64,000 nt of DNA, taken from contig NZ_KE384482.1 in the NCBI RefSeq assembly GCF_000425945.1, positions 1-64,000 on the forward strand, given 5' to 3'. Numbering within the stretch: the first letter of the stretch is position 1; each line of letters starts with the position of its first letter. This document shows positions 39,205 through 47,426 of the stretch, one piece after another. The notes under the pieces are model-generated. The model searched no databases and had not been told where the DNA came from. It worked only from the letters and a program-made list of their open reading frames with translations. The DNA is from Candidatus Solirubrobacter pratensis (GTDB taxonomy: Bacteria > Actinomycetota > Thermoleophilia > Solirubrobacterales > Solirubrobacteraceae). The position numbers and the translations under genes were made by a program.

Positions 39205-40047
39205 TCAGGCGGTCTGAGGCGCCCGCTCGCGCGCGAACGGCGTGAGCAGGAGCAGGACGGCCGCGACGGCGCCGAGGACGCCGAGCGGCACCTGCCAGCT
39301 CCCTCCGAGCAGGACGCCGGCCGCGATCGCGTTGTTGATCGCGTGCAGGCAGATGCTCGGCAGCAGCGAGCCGGTGAACCAGAACAACAGGCACGCGCCG
39401 AAGCCGAAGAACGTCAGCGCGGGCAGGAACACGACTGGGTACACGAGGAAGTGCGCGGCCCCGAACAGCAGGCCGGTGAGGATCGCGCCGGTCCACGGGC
39501 CTCGCCAGCGCGTGAGCGCCGGGAAGAGGTAGCCGCGGAAGGCGATCTCCTCGCCGATCGGGGCGGCGACCGCGATCGCGAAGAAGATCGCGAGGGCGGT
39601 GGCGGTCGACGGGGCGCCGGGGGAGCCGGCGTCGTGGCGGCTGACGCCACCGTCCGCTCCGAGCGCGGCGAGCAGCAGCGCCCACAGGCCCTCGAGCGCG
39701 ACGACGCCGAAGTAGATCGCGAGCATCCACCCGAGCGCGGGTCCGAAGCGCGTCCGGCGGATGCCGAGCGTGGCCGCGGAGAGCCGCTCGGCGCCGCGGC
39801 GGGCGAAGACGAGCACGATGCCGATCATCACCGCATCGGCCAGCACGAGCGAGATCGCGGTGACGCCGTCGACCGTGCCGCCCTCGCCTCCGGCGACGAG
39901 CTGGAAGACGAAGACGACGGCCTGGCTGACGACGAGCGCGATCACGACCGCGACGAGCGCCGCCTTTGGGCGCCAGCTCGCATAGCGGCGGCGCGTTCGA
40001 TGTGGTGGCGCGGCGATCGGAGCAGTCCGGCTTGCCGGAGCGGTCAT
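39205..40047 (-). CDS. CPBP-family intramembrane metalloprotease
   Basis: A 280-residue membrane protein with about eight helices. The Abi/CPBP motifs are intact: motif 1 IGEEIAFRGYLFP (about residue 165; EE plus R), motif 2 FGAAHFLV (about 198) and motif 3 HAINN (about 240). These residues bind the catalytic metal as in Rce1-type proteases. Members process prenylated or bacteriocin-related proteins, but the substrate is unknown here. Start ATG 40047. It lies between the coiled-coil paralogue and the DUF4190-like protein on one strand. Confidence 0.88.
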   Translation of the reverse strand: MTAPASRTAPIAAPPHRTRRRYASWRPKAALVAVVIALVVSQAVVFVFQLVAGGEGGTVDGVTAISLVLADAVMIGIVLVFARRGAERLSAATLGIRRTRFGPALGWMLAIYFGVVALEGLWALLLAALGADGGVSRHDAGSPGAPSTATALAIFFAIAVAAPIGEEIAFRGYLFPALTRWRGPWTGAILTGLLFGAAHFLVYPVVFLPALTFFGFGACLLFWFTGSLLPSICLHAINNAIAAGVLLGGSWQVPLGVLGAVAAVLLLLTPFARERAPQTA

Positions 40048-40096
40048 GGAGCGTGGGTACCCGATGAGCGTGCGGCGGATGCCGCTTTCCGCGCGA

Positions 40097-41446
40097 TCAG
40101 AGCAAAAGCTGGAGGATCACGACCAGGACGACCACCAGGACGACGATCCAGACGAGCCCGATGATGCGCGCGGACCAGACGCGGTCGTGCTGCGGCGGGA
40201 CGGCGCGCGAGGGGAGCACGGCGCCGGGGACCGGGCGCGGCGCTGACGCGAGCTCCTGGCGCGCGGCGTCCGCCTTGCGCTCCGCGGTGGCCGCGCGGTC
40301 GCCGGCCACGATGGCCTCCTGCTCCGCGGTGGCGGCGCGATCGCGGGCGGAGGCGAGCGCGACCTCGGCGGCGTCCGCGCGGCGGCGGATATCGCCGAGC
40401 GCGGCGTCGCGCGCGGCCTCGGCGGCCTCTGCGCGGCGGCGGAGGTCCGCGATCTCCTCGCGCGCGGCGGCGAGCTCGCGCTCCGTCGCTGAGGCGCGCT
40501 CGCGGGTCTCGGCGAGCTCGCGCTCGGGCGCCTCGGCGCGGCGGCGGAGATCCGCGTTCTCCTCGCGGGCGGCGGCGAGGTCGCCCTCGACGCGCACGAG
40601 CTCGTTGACGCGCTCGACGGCCGAGTCGTGGTGCTCGGCCAGCCCGGCGATGCGGGACTCGGCGTCGGCCAGCGCGGCGGCGAGGCGCTCGCGCTCGGCG
40701 CGCTCCTCGGCCAGCGCGGCCGCGATGCGCTCGCGCTCGGCGAACGCCGGGGCGGGCTCGCGCGGAGGCTCGGGGACGGGCGGCGGCGCGCGCCGCACGG
40801 GCGGCGGCGCGGGCGGCGGAGGGGCGGGCGAGCGCTCGGCGGGCGGCGCGGGCGAGGGCTCGGCCGCGGCCGGCCCGGGCGAAGGCTCGGCCGCGGGCGG
40901 CGCCGGCGAAGGCTCGGCCGTGGGCGGCGCGGATGAAGGCTCGGCCGCGGGCGGCGCGGGCGAGGGCTCGGCCGCGGCCGGCGCCGGCGAAGGCTCGGCC
41001 GTGGGCGGCGCCGACGTGGGCTCGGCGGCAGGCGGCGCGGGCGAAGGCTCGGCCGCGGGCGGCGGCGCCTCTGCCCGCCGCGCCGCCCGCTTGCGCGCGC
41101 GCGGGTGCAGGATCGCTCCCGCGGCATCCTCTCCCGGCGCCGGCAGGTCGAGCACGATGTCCGGCGCGACCTCGAGGCGGACGGCGGTGATCTGGTCGCG
41201 CTCGCCGCGCCACGCGAACGCCGCGGTCCATGCGCCCTCGCCGTCCGCCGGCCACGGCTTGTGGTCGAGCACCGCGACCAGGCGCTTCCGCCGGCCCTCG
41301 ACGCGCAGATTCATGACCGGGCGTACGAAGCGCCGCCCGCGCACGCCGAACCAGCGGCCGCTGACCTCCAGCCGATCGTCCGGGGTCCACCCGAAGCGCT
41401 CGAGCTCGAATCCGAGCTCGCTCGAAACGTCCGTCGTCCGCGTCAT
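40097..41446 (-). CDS. Tail-anchored coiled-coil protein, paralogue with Pro-rich repeats
   Basis: A 449-residue protein. Residues 10-105 repeat the N-terminal domain of the 32560-34239 product (FELERFGWTPDDRLEVSGRW, GVRGRRFVRPVMNLRVEGRR). Residues about 125-215 are a Pro/Ala/Glu/Ser tract built of 9-residue repeats (AEPSPAPPA and variants). A coiled coil covers about 235-405, and residues about 425-447 are a single hydrophobic helix at the C-terminus. The layout head-linker-coil-tail anchor is the same as the paralogue. Start ATG 41446, 46 bases from the divergent MFS gene. The function is unknown; a cell-envelope scaffold is a guess. Confidence 0.75.
   Translation of the reverse strand: MTRTTDVSSELGFELERFGWTPDDRLEVSGRWFGVRGRRFVRPVMNLRVEGRRKRLVAVLDHKPWPADGEGAWTAAFAWRGERDQITAVRLEVAPDIVLDLPAPGEDAAGAILHPRARKRAARRAEAPPPAAEPSPAPPAAEPTSAPPTAEPSPAPAAAEPSPAPPAAEPSSAPPTAEPSPAPPAAEPSPGPAAAEPSPAPPAERSPAPPPPAPPPVRRAPPPVPEPPREPAPAFAERERIAAALAEERAERERLAAALADAESRIAGLAEHHDSAVERVNELVRVEGDLAAAREENADLRRRAEAPERELAETRERASATERELAAAREEIADLRRRAEAAEAARDAALGDIRRRADAAEVALASARDRAATAEQEAIVAGDRAATAERKADAARQELASAPRPVPGAVLPSRAVPPQHDRVWSARIIGLVWIVVLVVVLVVILQLLL
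40857..41069. repeat. 27-bp tandem repeats inside a coding region
   Basis: Seven full 27-bp units (40857, 40884, 40911, 40938, 40965, 40992, 41019) and a partial eighth at 41046, all variants of GGCTCGGCCGCGGGCGGCGC plus seven further bases. They encode the 9-residue AEPSPAPPA-like linker repeats. A more degenerate unit precedes them. Copy number is likely to vary between strains. Confidence 0.85.
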
Positions 41447-41491
41447 CCGCAGGACCAGGATGGTAGGGCCGCTGCTTTAGTCATCGCCGCG

Positions 41492-42760
41492 ATGGCGCGG
41501 GTCACGGTCGATCTCGGGCTCCTGAGGGAGAACCGCAGCCTGCGCCTGCTGATCCTCGGCGAGCTCTTCTCCGGGCTCGGCGCGCAGGCTGCGCTGGTCG
41601 CGATCCCGTTCCAGGTCTACCTGCTCACGCACTCGGCTGCGCTCGTCGGCCTGCTCGGCGTCGTCGAGCTGATCCCGATCGTCGTCGGCTCGCTGCTCGG
41701 CGGAGCGGTCGCCGACCGCGTCGACGACCGCCGCCGCCTGATGCTCACCGGCCAGGCGGTCGTGATGCTCTCCGCCGTCGCGCTCGCGGCCGGAGCGATC
41801 CACGGCAAGCCCCCGGTCTGGCTGATCTTCATCCTCGCCGCAACGGTCGCGACCGGCTCGACGATCGACAACATCACGCGCTCGGCCGTCCTCCCCGCGC
41901 TCGCCGGCAACCGCTTCCGCGCCGCGCTCTCGCTCAGCTACGGGCTGCACCAGACGGCAGCCGTCGTCGGGCCGGGCCTCGGCGGGCTGGTGATCGCCTG
42001 GCAGGGCGTCTCCGCCGCCTTCGTCGCGGATGCGATCGGCTTCATCCTGATGATCGTCGTCACGCTCGCGCTGCCGAAGCTGCCGCCCGCGCCCGTCGAC
42101 GAGGAGCATCCGCCGATCCTGCGCTCGATCGGCGAAGGGCTGCGGTTCGTCCGGGGCAACCAGGCACTGATGGGCTCCTTCGCGATCGACCTCGTCGCGA
42201 TGACGTTCGGCATGCCGCGCGCGCTGTTCGCCGTGTTGGCCCTGACCGTCTACGACGCGGGAGCGAGCGGCACCGGCCTGCTCTATGCCGCGGTGTCGGC
42301 GGGGGCGACCGTCGCCGCGCTCACGACGGGGTGGGTCGAGCACGCCCGCTGGCTCGGCCGGATCGTGATCGGGTGCGTGCTCGCCTGGGGCGCGGCGATC
42401 ACGGCGGCCGGCCTGATGCCCACGCTGTGGCTCGCGGCGATCTGCCTCGCGATCGCCGGCGGCGCCGACAGCGTCAGCGCCGTGTGCCGCTCGATCATCA
42501 ACCAGACCATCACGCCGGAGGCGCTGCGCGGCCGCATGTCGGCGACCTTCACGCTCGTGGTCACCAGCGGCCCGCGGCTGGGCGACCTCGAATCCGGCAT
42601 CGCCGCCTCCCTCACCACCGCCGGCGTGGCGGTGGTGAGCGGCGGGCTCGCCTGCATCGCAGGCGTGTTCGTCGTGATGGCCGCGTTCCCGGCGCTCGCC
42701 GCGTTCGACGGGCGCCGGGAGCCGGTCGCGGCCGCTACGGGCTCGTCGTCGACAGCGTGA
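41492..42760 (+). CDS. MFS transporter (EntS-like exporter)
   Basis: A 422-residue membrane protein with 12 helices. LGELFSGLGAQAALVAIPFQVYLLT and the loop GGAVADRVDDRRRLML are typical of the EntS/MFS_3 siderophore and drug exporters; SIINQTITPEALRGRMSATF is the matching loop in the second half. The start is ATG 41492, since the open frame upstream runs into the divergent coiled-coil gene. No siderophore genes are nearby, so the substrate is open. Its end overlaps the GH3 gene by 26 bases in the opposite direction. Confidence 0.87.
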   Translation: MARVTVDLGLLRENRSLRLLILGELFSGLGAQAALVAIPFQVYLLTHSAALVGLLGVVELIPIVVGSLLGGAVADRVDDRRRLMLTGQAVVMLSAVALAAGAIHGKPPVWLIFILAATVATGSTIDNITRSAVLPALAGNRFRAALSLSYGLHQTAAVVGPGLGGLVIAWQGVSAAFVADAIGFILMIVVTLALPKLPPAPVDEEHPPILRSIGEGLRFVRGNQALMGSFAIDLVAMTFGMPRALFAVLALTVYDAGASGTGLLYAAVSAGATVAALTTGWVEHARWLGRIVIGCVLAWGAAITAAGLMPTLWLAAICLAIAGGADSVSAVCRSIINQTITPEALRGRMSATFTLVVTSGPRLGDLESGIAASLTTAGVAVVSGGLACIAGVFVVMAAFPALAAFDGRREPVAAATGSSSTA

Positions 42761-45700
42761 ACGTCAGCGTCGCCGAGTAGCTGCCGGTGCGCAGCCCCTC
42801 GGTGGCGCCGATGTGCTGCTTGAAGCCGACGGTCACCGGATCGTTGGTCACCGGCGCGGTCCACGAGGACTTCGACAGCGCCACCTGCAGCGGCGACGCG
42901 AGCGAGAACGCGCCGTTGCGCAGGTGGTCGTCGCCGGAGACGCTCAGCGTCGCGTCGGCCGCCGTCGAGATCACGTTCGCCGTGGTCTGCGCCGTGTAGT
43001 CCCCGTCCACGCCCGGCTTGAACGCGCCGAACGACGCCGCCGGGCCGAGCGTGAGCGCGAGCGTGGCCGGAACCGTCCCGCCCGCGCCGCCGTCGGCCGA
43101 CGTCGACGTCAGCGCCACCGCGGCGAGCTTCGCGATCGCGCCCTGCACGTCGCCGGTGTACAGCAGGTGCTCGGCATCGGCCGTCAGCGCCGACGCCGCC
43201 GCCGTGATGCCGTCGCGCAGCATCGCCGCCTGGGCGAGGTCACGCGCGACCGACACGACGAGGTCGTTGGCCTCGAAGCCGGCGGCGCCCGCAGAGCGCA
43301 GCCGCGCGAGCACGTCCGCGCCGTGCTTGACGGAGCCGCCGGCGTTCCAGTCGTCCGCCGCCAGCACGCCGTCGAGCCCGGTGGCGCCGAGCGACTGCGC
43401 CTTCACCAGCCGGGCGCGGGCCGAGTCGGTCCGCAGGCCCCAGCCGTACGGGAACTGCGGGTCATACGACGCGTCGCCGACGTTGATCGGCAGCTGCGCC
43501 ATCGTCTTGGCCCAGGTCAGGGGCAGCCGGCCCGTGAACGGCTTGTCGCCGAACAGCGTGTCCGCCACGCCTTCGCCCTCCGAGCCCGGCAGCCACGAGG
43601 CGACCAGGGCGTTGCCCGCGAGCAGCTTGGCGTCGACCATCGGCCGGCCGGAGACGACCAGCACGGCGCACTTCATCGCGCCGCACACGCGGTCGATCGC
43701 CGTCCGGTCCGCCGCCGACAGCGACAGGTCCGCGCGGCCGTTGCCGATGTCGCCCACGCCCTCCGCGTACGGCGTCTCGCCGACGACCACGACGCCCACG
43801 TCGTAGCCGCTCGTCGGCGCCGACGCGATCTTGGAGTACGTGATCGACGCGCCGGGCGCGACCTGCTTCATGCCGGCCAGGATCGACGTGGCGCCCTGGA
43901 CGACGTTGCCCGAGCCGCCCTGCCACGAGATCGTCCAGCCGCCGGACTGGTTGCCCGTGTCGTCGGCGTTGGAGCCGGCGACGTAGACCTTCGCGGTCTT
44001 GGACAGCGGCAGTACGCCGTCGTTGGAGAGCAGCACCTGCGACTCCGACGCCGCCTGCCGCGCCGGGGCGCGGTGCGCGTCGGTCCCGAAGTTCGCCCGG
44101 TCGGCCGAGTCGGGGAACGGATGCTCGAACAGGCCGAGCCTGAACTTCTCGCGCAGGATCCGCGTCACGGCGTCGTCGATGCGCGACATCGGCACCGAGC
44201 TCGAGTTGACCGCGTTGGTCAGCGAGGTCTCGAACTGCTGGTACTCGTACGGGACCATGACCATGTCCATGCCGGCGTTGATGGACGTCGTGACGTCCGA
44301 GTCGTAGCCGCCGGGGATCTGGTCGATCGCCTGCCAGTCGGAGATCAGGAAGCCGTCGAAGCCCTGCTGATCCTTCAGCCAGTCGGTCATGAGCGACTTG
44401 TTCGCGCTCATCTTGACCGGGTTGCCGAGCCCGTCGTCGGTGTAGTCGACGCTCGAGTACGACGGCATGATCGAGCCGATGTGATGGTCCTTCACGGCCG
44501 GGACGTACGGCGCCAGCGCGAGCCGCTGGAAGTCGGCCTGCGAGACCTGGTCGACGCCCTGGTCGAGCTTGTAGGAGCCGGTCGCCGACGAGCCGTAGGC
44601 CGTCAGGCCGTCGCCCGCGAAGTGCTTCGCGGTCGCCAGCGTGCCGTTGTCCTGGAAGCCGTCGATGACGTCCTCGTTGGCGGCCACGAGCGCCGGGTCC
44701 TCGCCGAAGCTCTCATACGTCCGCCCCCAGCGCTCGTCGCGCCCGACGCAGATGCACGGCGCGAACGCCCACTGGACGCCCGTCGCCTTCATCTCCGCCG
44801 CCGAGACGGCGCCCTCCTGACGGCCGAGCGCCGGGTCGTGCGCGGCCCCCATGCCGATGTTGTGGGGGAAGATGGTCGCGCCCAGCACGTTGTTGTGCCC
44901 GTGCACCACGTCGGCGCCGTAGATCAGCGGGATCTGCAGGCGCGTCGTCATCGCCGTCGTCTGGAAGCCGTTGATCATGTCCTGCCAGCCGGCGGGCGTG
45001 TTCGGCGTCGGCGTCGAGCCGCCGCCGCTCAGGATCGAGCCGAGGTTGTACGTCGCGATGTCGCCCGGCGCGTCGAGCGCCAGCCGCTCCGCCTGCGTCA
45101 TCTGGCCGACCTTCTCGGCCGTCGTCATGCGCCCGAGCAGGTCCTTGACGCGGTCCTCCACGCTGCGCGAGCTGTCCAGGTACGGCAGCCCGTGCGCGTC
45201 GATGACGATCACGGACGGCGTGTCTGCGCCTGCGAGCGTCAGCTTGATGCGCTTGGCCTCCGAGGCGCCGTCCGGGCTCAGCAGCGTGACGGGGAACGTC
45301 TTCGTCGTTCCTGACGCGGTGCCCGCCGGGAACGACAGCGTGCCGGACGCCGCCGTGTAGTCGGTGCCGGCCTTGGCCGTGTCGTCGCCGGTCGCGTAGG
45401 CGAGGAGCTGGGCATCCGCCAGCGGCTTGCCGTCGACGGTCTTCATCGTCACGCCGACGTTGACGGTGTCGCCCGGCTTGGCCAGGTAGGCCGCCTTGTC
45501 GGTGGCGAACGACATGTCCGGCACGCCGGAGTTGACGCCGTAGACCTGCACGTCGTCCCAGTCGAAGGAGCCGTGGTCGGCGGCGGGCGGCGTGACCGCG
45601 TAGCCCCACATCTTGTTGAGGTCGAGCACGTGGTTGATGCCGCCGACCGGCTGGTAGTCGGTCCGGTAGGTGAACTTCGAGAACGGGATCGAGACGAGCT

Positions 45701-47426
45701 TCCAGCCCTGCGAGTCGTCCAGGAACGACGTCGTCCACAGCTCCGACGCGCCCGGCCCGCTGCCGCCGTCCTTGATCTCGAAGCTGATCGTCGCCGGCGA
45801 CGCCGACGTGCGGCGGCCGTAGAACCAGAACCGGATCCCCTTGAAGGCGCTCCAGTCCTGCGCGTCGGAGAGGTCCTGCTGGAAGCCGCCGTACTGCCCG
45901 GACGGTGTGTCGTAGTCGACCTTCAGCGCGTGGTTGTCGGTCACGCCGTCACGCGCCAGCGGCTCGATCGCGAGCGTCGGCGGCGTGTTGTTGCCGTTGA
46001 AGACGCCGAAGCCGCGGTCCGCCACCGACGCCGCACCCTCGAGCGTCTCGACGTTGCGGACCTGCTGGTAGACCTGCACGTCGTCGATCAGGTACGAGTT
46101 CGTCCCCGTCGTCAGGTTCATCGCGAAGCCCCACATCTTCGTGAGGTCGAGCTTGCCGTCGGTGGGCGCGCCGCCGGGCTGGAAGTCGGTCCGCTTGGCG
46201 AACGACGAGAACGGGACGTGGACGAACTTCCACGCCGTCGAGTCGTCGAGCACGTGCGAGTTGAACAGCTCGGCGTGCTCGCCGTCGGCGCCGCCGTCCT
46301 TGATCTCGAACTCGAGGTTGTGGCCCGTGCCGGTGCCCTTGAACCAGAACGAGAAGCCGTCGTAGCCGCTCCAGTCCTGCGCCGCCGGCAGGTTGTCGGA
46401 GAAGCCGCCGTAGCCGCCCGAGGCGATCGTCGAGACGACCTGCATCGCCTGCGTGCCGGAGCTGCCGGGCCGCGGGCTCGAGCTCGCGGTCAGCTTGGGC
46501 GTGTCCGCCGCCTTGTCGGAGAACGTGAAGAGGCCGCTGTTGTTCGGCGCCTGCGGCGCGGCGAGGACGTGCAGCGTCCCCTCGAAGCCGTCGACGGTCG
46601 ACGTCGCGCCGTCGAACTGCGCCTCGTCGTCGTCGAGGATCGTCACCGTCGCCTTCGTCCGCGGGCCGATCGTGACGTTGGAGTCCGAGAAGCCCACGTC
46701 GAAGGTCTCGTTGGGCTCGTCGAGCCCGTCGTCGGTCGATTTGACGGTGATCGTCTTCTCCGTCTCGCCCGGCGCGAACGTGAGCGTGCCCGAGGCCGCC
46801 TCATAGTCCTTGCCGGCCGTCGCCGTGCCGTCGGCGGTCGCGTACTTGACCGTCACCGGATCGGTCGCGGCGCGGTTGAGCCGCACCGGGATCGAGACCG
46901 TGCCGTCCTTCTCGAGCATCGAGTAGCTCGAGGCGGCGGGCGACACGGCCGTGGCGAGGAACTCGCCGTTGACGGCGATCTCGTAGAGCGAGTAGCCGTA
47001 CTGCAGGGCGCGCGCGGTACCGGTCAGCTTGACGTAGCGGCCGGTGGCGCTCAGGCCCGGATAGTCGTCCGTGCCGCCGTCGGAGCTGCTCGTCGCGGCC
47101 ACCTGGGTCCAGGTCGAGCGATCGTCGGAGACCTCGATCTTGTACGCCTTGCCGTAGGAGGCCTCCCACAGCAGCGAGATGTCGCTGATCGACGCGCGCG
47201 CGCCGAGGTCCAACTCGAGCGTCTGCGGGTCCGAGAACGCGCTCGACCAGCGCGTCGTCGCATCGCCGTCGATGGCGTTGGAGCCGGGATACTGCGCGCT
47301 CTCGGAGGAGCTGGCGGTCGCCACGGCGCCGCGCGCCAGGTTCGTCGGCGGCGCTTGGGCACGCGACAGCGAGGGCACCGCGATCGCGAGCGCGATCGCG
47401 GCCGGCACGAACAACTTCCTTGTCAT
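42735..47426 (-). CDS. Secreted multidomain glycoside hydrolase family 3 enzyme
   Basis: A 1563-residue exported enzyme. Signal peptide 1-24; F5/8-type (CBM32-like) domain about 28-152; Calx-beta about 160-268; two related CBM11-like modules about 275-450 and 458-628, each with a YGGF and WSxxxGxxFWF core; a second Calx-beta-like segment about 640-740; GH3 catalytic part about 750-1340 with nucleophile Asp1030 in FLISDWQA and the C-terminal GH3 domain (VLPLSKTAKVYVAGSNADD); and a C-terminal beta domain about 1450-1563 seen in other actinobacterial exoenzymes. It should act as an exo-beta-glucosidase on oligosaccharides outside the cell. Start ATG 47426 overlaps the glucodextranase stop by 4 bases. 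Confidence 0.9.
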   Translation of the reverse strand: MTRKLFVPAAIALAIAVPSLSRAQAPPTNLARGAVATASSSESAQYPGSNAIDGDATTRWSSAFSDPQTLELDLGARASISDISLLWEASYGKAYKIEVSDDRSTWTQVAATSSSDGGTDDYPGLSATGRYVKLTGTARALQYGYSLYEIAVNGEFLATAVSPAASSYSMLEKDGTVSIPVRLNRAATDPVTVKYATADGTATAGKDYEAASGTLTFAPGETEKTITVKSTDDGLDEPNETFDVGFSDSNVTIGPRTKATVTILDDDEAQFDGATSTVDGFEGTLHVLAAPQAPNNSGLFTFSDKAADTPKLTASSSPRPGSSGTQAMQVVSTIASGGYGGFSDNLPAAQDWSGYDGFSFWFKGTGTGHNLEFEIKDGGADGEHAELFNSHVLDDSTAWKFVHVPFSSFAKRTDFQPGGAPTDGKLDLTKMWGFAMNLTTGTNSYLIDDVQVYQQVRNVETLEGAASVADRGFGVFNGNNTPPTLAIEPLARDGVTDNHALKVDYDTPSGQYGGFQQDLSDAQDWSAFKGIRFWFYGRRTSASPATISFEIKDGGSGPGASELWTTSFLDDSQGWKLVSIPFSKFTYRTDYQPVGGINHVLDLNKMWGYAVTPPAADHGSFDWDDVQVYGVNSGVPDMSFATDKAAYLAKPGDTVNVGVTMKTVDGKPLADAQLLAYATGDDTAKAGTDYTAASGTLSFPAGTASGTTKTFPVTLLSPDGASEAKRIKLTLAGADTPSVIVIDAHGLPYLDSSRSVEDRVKDLLGRMTTAEKVGQMTQAERLALDAPGDIATYNLGSILSGGGSTPTPNTPAGWQDMINGFQTTAMTTRLQIPLIYGADVVHGHNNVLGATIFPHNIGMGAAHDPALGRQEGAVSAAEMKATGVQWAFAPCICVGRDERWGRTYESFGEDPALVAANEDVIDGFQDNGTLATAKHFAGDGLTAYGSSATGSYKLDQGVDQVSQADFQRLALAPYVPAVKDHHIGSIMPSYSSVDYTDDGLGNPVKMSANKSLMTDWLKDQQGFDGFLISDWQAIDQIPGGYDSDVTTSINAGMDMVMVPYEYQQFETSLTNAVNSSSVPMSRIDDAVTRILREKFRLGLFEHPFPDSADRANFGTDAHRAPARQAASESQVLLSNDGVLPLSKTAKVYVAGSNADDTGNQSGGWTISWQGGSGNVVQGATSILAGMKQVAPGASITYSKIASAPTSGYDVGVVVVGETPYAEGVGDIGNGRADLSLSAADRTAIDRVCGAMKCAVLVVSGRPMVDAKLLAGNALVASWLPGSEGEGVADTLFGDKPFTGRLPLTWAKTMAQLPINVGDASYDPQFPYGWGLRTDSARARLVKAQSLGATGLDGVLAADDWNAGGSVKHGADVLARLRSAGAAGFEANDLVVSVARDLAQAAMLRDGITAAASALTADAEHLLYTGDVQGAIAKLAAVALTSTSADGGAGGTVPATLALTLGPAASFGAFKPGVDGDYTAQTTANVISTAADATLSVSGDDHLRNGAFSLASPLQVALSKSSWTAPVTNDPVTVGFKQHIGATEGLRTGSYSATLTFTLSTTSP

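Noticed and set aside
40857..41069. CRISPR-like repeat array
   Set aside because: Units are directly adjacent with no spacers, are in frame with a coding sequence and encode a Pro-rich linker.
42813..45314. An 833-codon plus-strand open frame opposite the GH3 gene
   Set aside because: Same kind of shadow; the opposite strand carries a complete GH3 enzyme with its nucleophile and signal peptide.
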